A stretch of DNA of 64,000 nt, taken from assembly GCA_951217055.1 (NCBI GenBank), contig OX578276.1, positions 10,060,580 through 10,124,579 on the forward strand. Reading direction: 5' to 3'. Of this stretch, positions 53,379 to 63,779 are shown piece after piece; the stretch's first letter is position 1; the number at the start of each line of letters is the position of its first letter. Position numbers and translations under genes: made by a program. The notes under the pieces were generated by a model. The model was given only the letters and a program-made list of their open reading frames with translations. It was not told the origin of the DNA and did not search any database. This DNA is from Gerris lacustris. Lineage: Eukaryota > Arthropoda > Insecta > Hemiptera > Gerridae.

Positions 53379-55964
53379 ATGTCTGCGGGCGGAGCTATTA
53401 GAAGGGCGATGGGTCCTATCAAAACTCATATTCTCCGAATAACGAAGGAAACTGATGACTTTTTCAAACTTGAAAATCAAACTTTAGAAAATGGTATGTC
53501 ACTTTTATCTCGATTAAAAACAATTGTTAGCAGGTTTGAAAACTATAAAGGTAAACTTTTAGAATTATCTGAGGTCGACCCGGATGAGGCCGAGAAACTT
53601 GAGGAAAATGCGGAAGAGTATGAACTTATACTACTGGACGCGGCAGACGTCTCAGCGAGATTGGAAGTTTTTATTACTCTATGCAATAAACTACCTCGTC
53701 CTTTAACTCTTGATACTGATAATATCACTACCGAGGGTCCATCTCAGACTAAACCTAAACCTTGTACTAAGCTGCCTAAGTTATCCTTACCCTTTTTTAG
53801 CGGGTCAATCCTAGAATGGGGATCATTTTGGGGTTCATTTAAAGTAGCGGTTCATGACGGACCCTACGATAACGTTACAAAACTAAATTACTTATTGAGC
53901 CTTTTAAAAGGAGAGGCGAAACGCTGTGTAGAGAGATACCAATTTAGTCCGGAAAGTTACGATGAGGTTGTTGACGTACTGACAGATAGGTACGGGGATA
54001 AATCTGTCAATATACACGCTCACTATAGTGCCCTTAGAAACATACCTCAAGCTAATAACAATACTAAATCCTTAAGAAAAACTTTAGATGTAATAGAACT
54101 GCATTTAAGAACGATATCAGCTTTAGGTGAGAATACTGACGGAAATCTTTTCGTATCTTTAATCTACAGTAAATTACCATCTGATATTTTAATAAAAATG
54201 AATGAAAATAAGGTTTCAACAACTAAAGAACTTAGAAAATCTTTGTTAGACTTCGTTAAAGCTAGGGAGAAGGCAGATAACTTTAAAAATAACGATGATA
54301 TAGATAGCGATCTTTTTGATTCGTCTTTTACTGAAAAACCATTTGGCAATTCGGTAAATAAACAAACTCATTTGACAACTGAAACTCTTTCGGCCCCCGA
54401 AACGTCAACTAAATCTAAAAATAGATCTAAGAATCAAAATAATATTTTGTCGGGTATAAATAAATGTTTATTTTGTCAATCTGAACACTGGAGTGACGAG
54501 TGTCAGAAATTTAAAACTTTAAAAGAAAGAAAAGATAAAATAAAAGGTCGTTGCTTTATTTGTTTACAAAAACATTTAATAATAAATTGTCAAAATTATA
54601 AACCTTGTGCTCACTGTCAAATGACGCATAACCATCATAGAAGTCTATGTCCCTCCAAATTTGGTGAAAATCATTGTGCTGTTACTGAGAGCAACAATAC
54701 TCCTAACCCTGAATTATCGTTTGTTTCATTAGGTTACACTGTTATCATGCAAACGGCAACAGTCGTTGTCAAAGGTCCTATGGGAAGTTATTTATCGCGT
54801 ATGTTTCTTGATGGAGGAGCTCAAAGATCTTACGTAAATAAAAATCTTGCTCATCGTATAGGTGCACCTCGCATAGAAACTAAAAATCTATCTGTTTTTA
54901 CTTTTGGAAAGTCTACTCCAACTATTATTGAGAGTTCTCTTACCGAATTAGAATTTTGTCTTGGTGATAATAAAACTTTAAATATCCGTGCAAATGTTGT
55001 TCCAGTTGTGGCGGGTAATTTTAAAACAAATACACTTAACCCTAAGGACTTAGAACCAAAATTTGCTAACTACGTGCTTGCAGATAAAAATCCTGACTTG
55101 CCTATTGACATAATTTTGGGTAAGGCCCCTACTATGATTATATCCGATAACGCGACCCAATTTAAAGCTACAAGTTCGGTCATTGCTCAAACTAGTAACC
55201 CAACTAGGTGGAAATTCATCCCAGAACTAGCCCCCTGGGCAGGAGGGTTTTATGAGCGACTTATTTCCAATGTTAAGAACTGTCTGAGACGGACTGTAGG
55301 TTGTGTTAGGCTCTCTATTAGTGAGTTGGAGACTATCCTTTCTGAGGTAGAGTACGTGGTCAACTCTCGTCCTCTTACATACATTACTGACAGCGACTAC
55401 GAACGGGCGCTCACCCCATCTCTTTTTTTAATTCCTCACCTACAAGAAGCAGAAGTTGTTCTAGAAGATAAAGAACTGCCAACTTTATGCCAAGCAGATT
55501 TACGTGATACCTGGCTTCGACACCAATCGTTACTAGACAATTTCTGGAGAACATGGTCTGATGTCTACTTACCAAGCTTGCGGGAGAGATATCAATATAA
55601 GGTTAAGCAAGGACGTATCCAAGCAGGAGATCCGCAACTTGGAGACATCGTCCAAATCAAGAACACTACTCCACGAAGCAGGTGTAAACTTGGAAAAATT
55701 ACGCAACTTTTTCCAGGCCGCGATGGTGCTGTGAGGACAGCAAAGGTCAAGCTAACTGACGGCTCCCTATTAAATAGGTCAATAGGTCATCTGTACCCTT
55801 TAGAGCTTCAAGCGACCTCAAATGATGCCACGATGCAACAAATGGTGCAGCGACCAAGACGGCAGGCTGCAGAAGAAGCTCAAAAGAAGACAGAGCTATG
55901 GTGTAAGCAGGTGGCAGCATTTAACATCGTGGAATTTTACCCCCCCCCCCCCCCCCCCCCCTGA
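53379..55964 (+). CDS. BEL/Pao gag-protease-integrase fusion (RT deleted)
   Basis: 861-codon open frame. Residues 1-130 are a coiled-coil gag N-terminus. From 132 (LPKLSLPFFSG, then WGSFWGSFK) runs the DUF1759-type gag core. Cys/His knuckles occupy about 363-425 (CLFC..H....C, CFIC..H...C, CAHC). The protease Asp is 478 (FLDGGAQRS). At about 581 the protease frame (DIILG) jumps directly to integrase (KAPTMIISDNATQF, D590; GGFYERLI, E626), then the DUF5641-type C-terminus (NSRPLTYI, GDIVQIKN, RDGAVRTAKVK, HLYPLEL). Reverse transcriptase, RNase H and the integrase N-part are gone, yet the reading frame is kept. The end runs into a C homopolymer (Pro tract) and stops at 55962. Likely a non-autonomous derivative. 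Confidence 0.92.
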   Translation: MSAGGAIRRAMGPIKTHILRITKETDDFFKLENQTLENGMSLLSRLKTIVSRFENYKGKLLELSEVDPDEAEKLEENAEEYELILLDAADVSARLEVFITLCNKLPRPLTLDTDNITTEGPSQTKPKPCTKLPKLSLPFFSGSILEWGSFWGSFKVAVHDGPYDNVTKLNYLLSLLKGEAKRCVERYQFSPESYDEVVDVLTDRYGDKSVNIHAHYSALRNIPQANNNTKSLRKTLDVIELHLRTISALGENTDGNLFVSLIYSKLPSDILIKMNENKVSTTKELRKSLLDFVKAREKADNFKNNDDIDSDLFDSSFTEKPFGNSVNKQTHLTTETLSAPETSTKSKNRSKNQNNILSGINKCLFCQSEHWSDECQKFKTLKERKDKIKGRCFICLQKHLIINCQNYKPCAHCQMTHNHHRSLCPSKFGENHCAVTESNNTPNPELSFVSLGYTVIMQTATVVVKGPMGSYLSRMFLDGGAQRSYVNKNLAHRIGAPRIETKNLSVFTFGKSTPTIIESSLTELEFCLGDNKTLNIRANVVPVVAGNFKTNTLNPKDLEPKFANYVLADKNPDLPIDIILGKAPTMIISDNATQFKATSSVIAQTSNPTRWKFIPELAPWAGGFYERLISNVKNCLRRTVGCVRLSISELETILSEVEYVVNSRPLTYITDSDYERALTPSLFLIPHLQEAEVVLEDKELPTLCQADLRDTWLRHQSLLDNFWRTWSDVYLPSLRERYQYKVKQGRIQAGDPQLGDIVQIKNTTPRSRCKLGKITQLFPGRDGAVRTAKVKLTDGSLLNRSIGHLYPLELQATSNDATMQQMVQRPRRQAAEEAQKKTELWCKQVAAFNIVEFYPPPPPPP

Positions 55965-55986
55965 AAGAAAGCTGCTTCTCTGGGAG

Positions 55987-56145
55987 TGTCGTGATCTCCA
56001 TAGAGATCGCGTATTTTTATTTTTTTTATGTTAATTTAAAAATATAAATAAAGGTGGAGTCTTGAATTGACACTTGAAAGAAATTGTTTTATACTTTTAT
56101 TAATATATTAAAAATAGTATAATATCGAAACTTAAGTTCAAGACA
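55987..56145 (+). repeat. BEL/Pao 3' LTR
   Basis: Same sequence as the 5' LTR with two substitutions and one T fewer. Preceded by a purine-rich GAAAGAAAG and CTGGGAG. Confidence 0.92.
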
Positions 56146-56150
56146 AACCA

Positions 56151-58335
56151 GACCCTAAAAAATATATATTTATATATATTTTGTAACGGTTTGTAATTGG
56201 GGTAAATTTTCTGTTAAATTATTTATTTGAATTTGGTGGAAAATTTATCAGGTGGGCCATATTTTTTTTTCCATTATAATTTTAATTTCGGGGATCTGGA
56301 GAAATCCTACTTACTTTTTATTTTTTTATTATTTTAGTTTTAAATTTTCGGGTAGGTTTTACTTCTGAAACCTATAATAACTTTATCAATCCAGTTTTTG
56401 TTTTGTGTGGTTTTGCTAAGGTACGCCATGCTGGTTCTGACCCAGGGAGAGGCTTTTGGAACGGCGTGGAGGCCGGCGGCTTTGGCCGTGAGGCCGAACC
56501 TCTAAAAGAAAATTATTTATGTTCAGTAATGGTTTAATTCCAAAAGTTCAGTAATGTTATAAGTTAAATTTTACTAGTATGGGTCTCCCCAGTTTTTCCT
56601 TCAGATTCTCCTAAGTTTTTCCTACAGATTTAAAAACCACTCCAGAACCCTTCATGTGAAGGTAAGGTTTCTTTCCTTTTGGCCGCACATGGTGGCACCA
56701 TTTCTTTATTTTTCTTGTACTTAGATTTCGTATATTCAGTTTTTTTCCTAGATGGTAATGTTCTCCTTTATATTTAATTTTAGGGTGGTTAGTCTGGGGC
56801 CGAAGTGGTCTTACCATCCATCAGATCCTAACAATCAACCATCTACCTCTTCGACAAATTTATTTTTAGTTTTAGATACAGGTCATTCAGCCAATATAAT
56901 TTTTGTATGTAATGGGTTGGTTCTTATCCCAAATAGAAAAGAACCTGGCGCCTAAATATCACTAGATTTTTTTTTTCCTGTAATGTTTGTATTTTTAATT
57001 ATTTTTTTTCACTACAACCCACTCCCTAACTACCTACTGAGATGGGCATAAATTAAATTAAAGTACTTGTTACAAGTTTTCAATCATTTAGTTAATTTAA
57101 GTATTAAGAGTATTTAGTAATAAAATGTATGTATCAATGAATATAATATAATAATATGTAAATTCTATTTTAATGTAATAGAATATTGTCATTCCTGAAA
57201 CCATTTATTATTATATTGATTTTTATAATACACCATGTTTATTATAACTACGTAAGCGGCATAAATATATTAAAAATCTGTAAAATACAACTCAAAGTAA
57301 ATTTTCTCATATTCGAGTACTTATTAAAAGTAGATTATTAATAAGTCCAGTATTTTCCATTCATTGTATGATTCGTATTTAAATCTACTAAATTTTAGAT
57401 TCTTTAATCAAAACTGTCGGAACTCATTTCGAGAAATAATATTTTTCACTTATTTTTAGATTTTTTAGGGGACAGCGCCCCCAATATTTAGAGCTTAAAT
57501 TAATTTCACCGAGTGTGGTTTAATTGATCATGTATGCCAAATACCATCGAAATCGGTTTAGTAGTTTAAACTTCACTGCTCTGCACAGTTTAGTGACAGA
57601 TTTGTATTTTATTAAAAAATAATCAATTACGGAATGGCGGACCTTTAAGCGAGTACAACCATTAAAATCAAATTACTGTAAGACTACAATACTTTCTCTC
57701 TGTACATATTATGTACTAAGTATACGAGAAAGTAAAAAGTGATGCTGTTGGATTAGTGAGCTAATGGAAAATTCATTCGTATCAGTGTAATTTAAATGAA
57801 ATAATTATTATGGAATTTATGTTTGTTGAAAGACGCAAACATAAATTCCAGTGCATTTGCAAACATAAAGATCAGTGTAATTTAAATGAAATAATTATTA
57901 TGGAATTTATGTTTGTTGAAAGACGCCGACTTTTTCATTTTTTTACATTTACATTTATACTAAATATATTATATTTACTTTTAAATTAACTGCTAGGTTC
58001 CTTTCTAATTGTATTGATATTATTCTATTAATATTATTTTTAAATTAGTTCCCAATGTTGTGATTTTTATATATATTACAAAATTATTATTATTATTTTA
58101 AGAATAATTAGCATTAAGAAAATTTATCATAATCTATCCATTTTTTTTTCCTACACACCAAATATAACATTAAACATAAACCTTGGTACAAACAAGAAAT
58201 AGAGTGTAATGCATTATATTTTATCCAAATTTTTAAGTTTTGGTAGTTTTCATACTACGGAAAGATTAAATTTTACTTTAAATCAAATTACAATTATCAA
58301 TATTTAATATATATTTTATTTTTAATTATTATAGG

Positions 58336-58366
<31 letters not shown>

Positions 58367-59263
58367 ATTGAAATATTTCAAAACTTTCTATGTTTAACGA
58401 TTTAAAAAAAGTAAATAGCTATTCTTGCAAACCCCTTATTTTTTTAACAAAATCACACCATGTTTATTTGTAGTACTTGTGCACAAAAAAAAGTGATTAA
58501 AAAAACGGTGAGGTGCAATGTTGTGCATTTAGAAATTTATTTATTTATATTAAAAATAAAATAATAATTATTTTATTGTGTTCCTTTATTTTTACAATTT
58601 ATATTCATATTGTTATTGTTTTATTATTATTACTATATTTTTAATTGGAAGTATTAAGAATTTTTCGTCAAAATGTTGATAATTTAATTCCCAGAACCAT
58701 TAGGGTTAGGAACAATTATTCTTAGAGAACTGTCTGGGTCAGAGAAGAGAGGTAGGTTTGATTGAACTGTTCAATGGATGGAGGTAGTGTAGAGTTAAGA
58801 GAGCAGGGAACGGTTGGAAATCAACAACTACTACAAGACTAGAAGAGTCTCAGGCTGACAGTTCCCTAACGGTTCTTTCGGAACCGTTCTTTTGGACTGT
58901 TCTTTATACAGAACCGGTACGGTCGGAACCATTCCACAAAAAAAGAACTGTTTGGCACACTTTTACTCTCAAGCTCCCCCTTGCCGACCTAGCTCCTCTT
59001 CTCGAGGGGTATTCTCCCTTAAGGCGGCGCCACAATATTCCAAGTGTACTGATTAATCTCCTTTCGCCGAGTAGTTCGGCTAGCTACCTCCACCCCTCTC
59101 CACACGACATGTAGGTATTTCCCGAGCAACCCCCACAATATGGGAAACATTGTTGTCCACCTCTACCCTCTACGCTCTACACCCTTCACAACTTTCAGCT
59201 CCCAACTCCACTTTTTTGTTCTCTAGTTCTCTATCATTGTTTTATTTTATTGTTATATTCGAT
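56151..59263. other. Long AT-rich stretch without recognised gene
   Basis: A small frame at 56752-56955 has no recognised motif. Around 56440-56510 a GC-rich GGCGTGGAGGCCGGCGG block occurs. T homopolymer at 58330-58361. At 58870-58950 GGTTCTTTCGGAACCGTTC-like words recur in both orientations. Confidence 0.5.
57780..57926. repeat. 56-bp direct duplication, 91-bp period
   Basis: ATCAGTGTAATTTAAATGAA through GTTGAAAGACGC occurs exactly at about 57780-57835 and 57871-57926. Between them, TTGCAAACATAAA and AACATAAATTCC partly invert the unit. Confidence 0.85.
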
Positions 59264-59959
59264 AATGGACGATTCTGATTCTGATGTTACTACTAGTGCT
59301 GCAGCTTTTATAGTTATGAGTTGTGCATATAAGTTATTGCTAAAGAAGAAGAATAAAAAAAGAAGATGGTGGATGGCGTAACTTAATTTAAGCAAATAGA
59401 GTGTTAAAGATTTTAAAATAATGAATAAATCAATTAAAATACTAATACTCGTTAGTAAAATAATTAATAAATAGATATATTATAACACTACTGAGGGCCC
59501 TCACCTTTGTACAGCATTTTGAAATGTATTTAAATTTATTTATTGTAATATGGTGGAAACAAACATTTATTTTATTATATATTTGGATATTTATATATTT
59601 TTGATTTTATTTATAGATGTAATGGCACAATCCTCATGGTAGACTAATTAAAAGTACCATTTGGGAAAGTTGAAAATTTTTGTCGGTTGACATTTGAAGA
59701 TTTCGAGTTCCTGCTTCAAAAAGTAGAACCGGCAATTGCAAAAAAAGATACGAAGTGGAGAAAGGCAATTCCGGCGAATAAACGGCTAGCTTTAACCCTT
59801 CTGTTATTAGCTACAGGGGAAAGTTTTAAAAGCCTACACTATTTATTTAAAATTTCACAACAACTTATATCAAATATAATTCCTGAAGTACGCAGAGCTC
59901 TGATTAACGAATTAAAGGATTTAATTAAGGTAAGACTTTTCTTTTTTACTATTCATTTA

Positions 59960-60539
59960 CTATTCATGTCATCACACTAAACATATACGTCAAACATCCA
60001 GTACACGCTATAAACTCTTACACAGCACATCTAAACTCAACATGCAGAACAAAGTACATATGGCACAGAACTCTGGGGTTGCACCAAACCTTCCAATTCC
60101 TATCGCATCCAATCCAAAATCCTAAGAAAAATAGCTGACGCTCCCTTCTTTGTATACAATTTTATCCTTCATAATGACCTCAAAGTACCCTTTGTCCGAG
60201 AATTAGCCATATCCAGATACAAATCCTTCCACGTTTCCCTTTCCGACCATTCTAATCCACTAGTCCACAGTCTGTTTTCCCGGTCCATTCCTGACAATCC
60301 GACTAGACGCCTGAACAGGCAGTGGCCGCGAGACCTCTTAGATAACTGAAATATATTTTATTTATTTAGTTTATATTATTTTCACTTCCTTTATATCAAT
60401 AAAATCTGTCAGTCAGTAAGTGCTATCACTGAATAGTTTCTTACATCATGTTCCTTCAAGCAACATATTCTTAGATATTTATTGCTTATAACAATTATGT
60501 ATTGTAGTTGCAGTATCCAAATAAAAGTTTAAAAAAAAA
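59960..60539 (+). mobile_element. Jockey-type LINE 3' end with 12-bp target duplication
   Basis: The frame YGTELWGCTKPSNSYRIQSK, then LRKIADAPFFVYN, LHNDLKVPF and RRLNRQWPRDLL is the C-terminus after a Jockey reverse transcriptase. An ATAAAAG signal and an A tail close it at 60539. ACTATTCATTTA at 59948-59959 is repeated at 60540-60551, and the uninterrupted sibling near 63280 confirms the insertion point. 5' truncated. Confidence 0.92.
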
Positions 60540-60562
60540 ACTATTCATTTATTAACATAATA

Positions 60563-61670
60563 TCAAAAGTTATTATTACATTCGCCTTCAATTTGACCAC
60601 ATGAATGGTGAGGGAAAGAAAGGGATGTTGGGGAGGCTGAGTATGTGGGATCTTGGGACACAGTTGTGAAATTTGATGTAGCGGCTGGTGATAAGGGATT
60701 TTGAAAGGTAGTTGGAAAAGTGATGCTAGTTGGGGGAGAAGTTGACGAAGCTTTTTGGGCGGGCTTGTTCATGTTGAGCTTCATTTCAAATAACATATGG
60801 CCAATTCGGAGCATGGCAATTTCTCTGCTATTTTTATCTAGTCTACGTAATTGTTTAGCCACCAATTTGGCATGAACATCGTAGATGTCTTTTTCTTTTG
60901 GCCTTTTTTGTATGTTTACTGCAATATGTTGTAAGCGTCTTCTAGTTTTTTTTTTTTTTTTTGTTTTTTTTTAAATCTGTTGTTTCAGAGGGTTTCCTCC
61001 GCGTTGGAGGCTTTGTCAAAATATTGTGATATTTCCTCTTCTGGAAAAAAAAAAAAAATATAATAATAATAATATTTAATTCAGGACTTGTTTTATAATC
61101 CTAAATTATACAGTGGTTGGGGGGGGGGGGGGGGGAGGAGGAATATTTGTTAAGTATATTTCAAATTATAATACTAATAAAGAATGCAACTTGTAAAAAA
61201 GCAAATATGTATATATATATTAAACTACTATTCAGCAGATTTCATTCAAACCCCACTCGAAAATTTAGAAAAAAAATTTAAGAGATAACCAAATTTTTTG
61301 CAAATTGCGCATGTGCATATTTAATTTTTAACTTCTGTATATTTTTCCCATGGTTAGATAAAAAAAATTGTGGCAGTGTTATAAATTTCACCTTTTTAGC
61401 TTTAACTGTCCGGACGCTATGAACCAAAGAGCGACGGACACACGAACACATCACACTCAGCAGGAAGGGGTTTCAAAAATTATCTACGAAACCCTAAAAA
61501 TATTATAGCAGTCTGAATAAAAATTAATTTGAATTTTCGATAATGTCCATTTTATAGACGTACCTTCATTTCCTTCATCAATGTCCACCGCACTTGGGCT
61601 GTATACATTGTAGTTTTCAATGCTTTCAACATACTCGTCATTTTCTTCTTGAAATAGACTTTCCTTAAAA
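60563..61670 (-). pseudogene. MADF/BESS-type accessory gene of Harbinger copy 1
   Basis: Read downward: an acidic exon (about 61670-61560: FQEENDEYVESIENYNVYSP), then an exon from about 61042 with ISQYFDKASNAEETL, and a C-terminal exon (60865-60563) with RLDKNSREIAMLRIGHMLFE and a Ser/Thr/Pro-rich tail. The charged LDKNSREIAxLRIGHxLFE helix resembles the C-terminal part of the Myb/SANT-like proteins that accompany Harbinger transposases. The arrangement, on the strand opposite the transposase, supports that. A repeat insertion splits the gene (61100-61500). The DNA-binding part is not visible. Confidence 0.55.
61100..61500. repeat. Second copy of the CCCTAAAAA-ended repeat
   Basis: ATGAACCAAAGAGCGACGGA at 61420 and the end GAAACCCTAAAAA match 41640-41721. 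It also keeps a homopolymer G run at the same place as the units near 41070 and 41350. Confidence 0.75.
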
Positions 61671-62240
61671 TTAGATAAACAAACAAATAGTATATTTTTT
61701 ATTAGAAAAAAATCCTGAAAATATGCCCAATGAAAAACATAAGCTTTTAGATAATGAAAATTTGGTATCACTATATTTACTTATACCCAGTAAACATAAT
61801 AAGTATAATTCACTCCTATAATACTAACATACAATAACTGGCCAATGTTTCAGATTCCAGAAAGTGCTGGTGAATGGGAAAACAAGGCCCACACATTTAA
61901 GAATGTGTGGCATTTTCCTCATTGCATAGGGTCTATGTATGGTACACACATTACCATCCAATCACCAATAAATAGTGGGTCCGAATTCTATAACTACAAG
62001 CAGTACTTCAGTATAGTGTTAATGGCTCTTGTGGATGCTGATTACTGCTTCATCTTTGCGGACAGTGGGCATCAAGGAAGACTGAGTGACGGTGCAGTCT
62101 TCCGAAACACTAAACTATTCGAAATGATTGAAAATGATTCATTTCATGCGCCTCCATCAAAGCCTCTACCAAGGAGAGAGAAATCAGTGCCCTATGTGTT
62201 TGTTGGAGATGATGCCATCGGGTTGAATAAAATCAATTAA

Positions 62241-62765
62241 TTGCTTCTACTTATGCTCAGAACCAATTGCTTCTAACAATCGTACAGCAAACAAAACCTA
62301 AGGAGCAGTTTATTGCTGGGCCTGACATGAATAGGACTATAATATCATCTTTTAACGGAAAGGAAGCAGTTTGGGAAGCACAAAAGTGGTTAAAATCTGT
62401 CAATGGAGTTGCTAACTTGAATAGATGGCCACAACACTATAAGCTTGCATGTGTGTGAGCAAATTTACTTGGTGCAGCGTCTCACTGGTTTTCGGGACGT
62501 CAATTTAATGACTGAGATTTTGAAAGACAAATTACTAAGACTTTTATAGGTGAAGTTAGTTATTCATAAAAGTGGGACAAAATGTAGAGTCGAGTTCAAC
62601 AGAAGGATGGAAATACGGATGATTACTTCCATGAAAAAAATAAACTATGTAGAGATTTAAAATTTACAATCAAAAGATTCAGCTTGTGGAAGGCCTCTGG
62701 TCTAGAGACTTAGGCCTCTGGAGCAGATTCCCTTATGGCCAGGTAACATCAGGACGAAGACCACA
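62241..62765 (+). pseudogene. Gypsy/retrovirus-like gag fragment
   Basis: Pieces in one main frame with stops: FNGKEAVWEAQKWLKSVNGV, then ANLNRWPQHYKLACV, LLGAASHWFSGRQFND, DFERQITKTFIGEV, QQKDGNTDDYFHEKNKLCRD. This W...LNRWP...L.G.A..W pattern is that of a Ty3/Gypsy capsid (retrotrans_gag). Three stops and no zinc knuckle. It directly follows the Harbinger nuclease exon and precedes a hAT exon, so it is a small remnant. Confidence 0.7.
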
Positions 62766-62940
62766 TATTATCTATGGCTATAGCCGAAGTCCAGCGGCAC
62801 ATGAATCACGAGCCTCTAATCCGAACCGGTGATCTATTGACGTGGTGGAATAAATACCAGCACATGTACCCATTTTGAGCAAATTAGTGCGGCGAAAATT
62901 TAATGTGTTAGCCACCTCAGTTCCCTGCGAAAGGATTTTT
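62766..62940 (+). pseudogene. hAT C-terminal exon, second copy
   Basis: Nearly the same sequence as exon D at 50625-50795 (IAEVQRHMNHEPLIRTGD, TWWNKYQHMYPF), but retaining LATSVPCERIF, the intact dimerisation motif lost in the other copy. One stop follows YPF. It gives an independent reference for the decay of the larger hAT pseudogene. Confidence 0.85.
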
Positions 62941-63260
62941 TTTATTTATAGATATAATGGCACAAACCTCATGGTAGACTTATTAAAAGAACCATCGGGG
63001 AAATTTGAAAATTTTTGTCGGTTGCCATTTGAAGATATCGAGTTCCTGCTTAAAAAAGTAGAACCGGCAATTGCAAAAAAAGATACGAAGTGGAGAAAGG
63101 CAATTCCGGCGAATGAACGGCTAGCTTTAACCCTTTTAGCGACAGGGGACAGTTTTAAAAGCCTACATTATTTATTTAAAATTTCACCACAACTTATATC
63201 AAATATAATTTCTGAAGTATGCAGAGCTCTGATTAACGAATTAAAGGATTCAATTGAGGT
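62941..63260 (+). pseudogene. PIF/Harbinger transposase exon 2, copy 2
   Basis: RYNGTNLMVDLLKEPSGKFE, FCRLPFEDIEFLLKKVEP, KWRKAIPANERLALTLLATG and FKISPQLISNIISEV. It is about 95 percent similar to 59617-59935 but without its early stop, and ends at a GTAAGA donor (63259). It joins the hAT exon upstream at a T run, so exon 1 is missing here. No nuclease exon follows in the window. Confidence 0.85.
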
Positions 63261-63299
63261 AAGACGTTTCTTGTTTACTATTCATTTATTTACATAATA

Positions 63300-63735
63300 T
63301 CAAATGTTATTATTACATTCGCCTTCAATTTGGCCACATGAATCGTGAGGGAAAGAAAGGGATGTTGCGGAGGCTGGAATCTTGGGACACAGTTGGGAAA
63401 TTTGATGTAGAGGGGGCTGGTGATAAGGGATTTTGAAAGGTAGTTGGAAAAGTGATGGTTGTTGTGGGAGAAATTGACGAAGCTTTTTGGGCGGGCTTTT
63501 TAATGTTGAGCTTCATTTCAAATAACGTATGGTCAATTCGGAGCATGGCAATCTCTCTGCTATTTTTATCTAGTCTCCGTAATTTTTTAGCCACCAATTC
63601 GGCATAAACATCGCAGATGTCTTTTTCTTTTGGCCTTTTTTTTTGTATGTTTACAGCAATATGTTGTAAGTGTCTTCTAGTTTTTTTTTAAGCTGTTGCT
63701 TCAGAAAGTTTCCACCGCGTTGGAGGCTTTGTCAT
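63300..63735 (-). pseudogene. MADF/BESS-type accessory gene, copy 2
   Basis: Same minus-strand C-terminal exon as 60563-60865 (RLDKNSREIAMLRIDHTLFE, then PAQKASSISP), with several small indels, and the preceding exon fragment from 63735. Placed tail to tail with transposase exon 2 exactly as in copy 1. It lacks the Jockey insertion, which dates that insertion after the copies diverged. Confidence 0.6.
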
Positions 63736-63738
63736 CTA

Positions 63739-63779
63739 AAACGATAAAAGGTTGTCAATATAACAACCTTTTATCGTTT
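63739..63779. repeat. Perfect 17-bp-arm hairpin
   Basis: AAACGATAAAAGGTTGT and its exact complement separated by seven bases. It lies just beyond the MADF relic. The remaining 220 bases of the window show no feature. Confidence 0.9.

Larger units (their letters stand above)
53205..56145 (+). mobile_element. BEL/Pao LTR retrotransposon, internally deleted, with 5-bp target duplication
   Basis: LTRs of 160 and 159 bp bound one long ORF. AACCA at 53200-53204 is repeated at 56146-56150. The LTRs differ by two substitutions and one T-run indel, so insertion is recent. Only about 14 bases separate the 5' LTR from the ATG, leaving no ordinary primer-binding site. It sits in an AACCCTAACCAGACC stretch. 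Confidence 0.92.
59264..62240 (+). pseudogene. PIF/Harbinger transposase, copy 1, split
   Basis: Exon 1 (59264-59381) begins MDDSDSDVTTSAAAFIVM and ends KKRRWWMA. Exon 2 (about 59617-59935) has FCRLTFEDFEFLLQKVEP, KWRKAIPANKRLALTLL and FKISQQLISNIIPEV, with an early stop. Exon 3 (61852-62240) contains the nuclease: NVWHFPHCIGSMYGTH, NSGSEFYNYKQYFSIVLM, ALVDADYCFIFADSGHQGRL and PYVFVGDDAI. The first catalytic Asp of the DDE site (normally IDGTH/IDGKH) is Tyr here, so the enzyme would be inactive even if spliced. A Jockey tail and a MADF gene on the other strand lie between exons 2 and 3. Confidence 0.85.
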
